Assembly (NCBI GenBank): GCA_038246975.1
Contig: JBBRVJ010000093.1
Span: 1 to 14,425, forward strand
Reading direction: 5' to 3'
Length of the DNA stretch: 14,425 bases
From: JAIYDJ01 sp038246975
GTDB taxonomy: Bacteria; Pseudomonadota; Alphaproteobacteria; Rhodobacterales; Rhodobacteraceae
In this document: positions 13,776 through 14,425 of the stretch, piece by piece
Position numbering within the stretch: position 1 is the stretch's first letter
Layout of the letters: every line of letters starts with the position of its first letter
Notes under the pieces: generated by a model
What the model saw: only the letters and a program-made list of their open reading frames with translations
What the model was told of the DNA's origin: nothing
The model's database searches: none
Position numbers and translations under genes: made by a program

Positions 13776-14425
13776 TCACGGCCGGCTGATCTGCCCGCCG
13801 CCAATCGCGGTTGCCACGCCGGTCGTCCCCGGCGCCGAGGTCGGCAAGCCCAAGGCCACCCGTGCGGCGAGGTAGGCAAAGGCCTGCGCCTCCAGCATGT
13901 CGCCGTTCAGACCGACCTGCTCGACCGGCTCCACCGTGCAACCCGTCCAGTCGGCCAGCGCCGTCATCAGCGTCGGGTTGTGGCGACCGCCGCCGGTCAC
14001 CAGAATGCGGGCCACCGGACTGGGGAAATGCTCGCAGCCGCGCGCGACGCTCGCGGCGCAGGCGTGGGTCAGGGTGGCGGCGGCATCGGCGTCCGACAGG
14101 TGCGCCGTGGCAGCGATCAGTTCGGCAAAGGTATTGCGGTCCAAGGACTTGGGCGGGATCTTGTAAAAATAGGGGTGCAGCAGAAAGGTCTCGATCACCG
14201 CGCGGTCGGGCTGGCCAGTCGCGGCCAACGCGCCGCCTTCGTCCTGGACTACGCCAAGGCGGGTCTGCATCAGGTCGTTGATCGGGGCATTGGCGGGGCC
14301 GGTGTCGAAGGCGAGGCAGGCCCCCGGCGCATCCGGGGTGGCATGGCGCGGGTCTGCCCAGGTCAGGTTTCCGACCCCGCCAAGGTTCAGGATCGCCAGC
14401 GGCTCGACAGCCGCAATCCGCTTGG
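13776..14425 (-). CDS. anmK: Anhydro-N-acetylmuramic acid kinase, C-terminal part (5' end outside the window)
   Basis: The last 216 or so residues are present; the frame stays open to the right edge. Motifs of AnmK are ILNLGGVGNLTW near the edge, FDTGPANAPIND, the ATP-site loop LVTGGGRHNPTLM, and NGDMLEAQAFAYLAAR near the C-terminus. AnmK phosphorylates 1,6-anhydro-MurNAc with ring opening to MurNAc-6-phosphate, recycling peptidoglycan in the cytoplasm. About 370 residues is usual, so the N-terminal third, including the catalytic Asp, is not seen. An internal ATG at 14270 is not the start, since conserved sequence continues upstream of it. It is convergent with rarD. Confidence 0.95.
   Translation of the reverse strand, partial: KRIAAVEPLAILNLGGVGNLTWADPRHATPDAPGACLAFDTGPANAPINDLMQTRLGVVQDEGGALAATGQPDRAVIETFLLHPYFYKIPPKSLDRNTFAELIAATAHLSDADAAATLTHACAASVARGCEHFPSPVARILVTGGGRHNPTLMTALADWTGCTVEPVEQVGLNGDMLEAQAFAYLAARVALGLPTSAPGTTGVATAIGGGQISRP

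Overview
The window looks like ordinary chromosome of a GC-rich alphaproteobacterium, most probably a member of the Rhodobacteraceae. The evidence is strong G/C at third codon positions, the cobalamin genes of the CobO/CobQ/CobW type, a roughly 1200-residue B12-dependent ribonucleotide reductase, a Fur protein of the alphaproteobacterial Fur/Mur type, and tightly packed genes. No phage, transposon, integrase, CRISPR array or tRNA gene was seen.

Region 1 (1-6854) is a vitamin B12 production-and-use block. On the minus strand a cobalamin riboswitch (779-959) leads into a DUF1636 metal-binding protein and, through an ATGA overlap, into CobW, which runs off the left edge. Divergent from the riboswitch is cobO (corrinoid adenosyltransferase). 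Convergent with cobO is cobQ (cobyric acid synthase), and upstream of cobQ on the same strand is nrdJ, the adenosylcobalamin-dependent ribonucleotide reductase that consumes the cofactor. A 407-base non-coding stretch precedes nrdJ and carries a good NrdR box, plus a weaker second box 31 bases away.

Region 2 (7262-10889) holds a minus-strand EamA permease gene divergent from a plus-strand row: fur (Fur/Mur type), a second EamA permease gene one base behind it, and eno (enolase). A 461-base stretch with 11-base tandem repeats and one probable small minus-strand gene follows.

Region 3 (11351-14425) holds a cupin_5 (DUF985) gene overlapping by one base with a three-histidine-box fatty acid desaturase-like gene. 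These are followed by rarD (a third DMT-superfamily permease), a GC-rich terminator, and the 3' two thirds of anmK on the minus strand.

I found no convincing undescribed multi-gene system. The most useful leads are the riboswitch-controlled DUF1636-CobW pair, with its promoter overlapping the cobO ribosome binding site, the NrdR site pair ahead of nrdJ, the 11-base-period repeats near fur and after eno, and the unassigned 58-residue ORF. All family assignments come from reading motifs; no database search was run.
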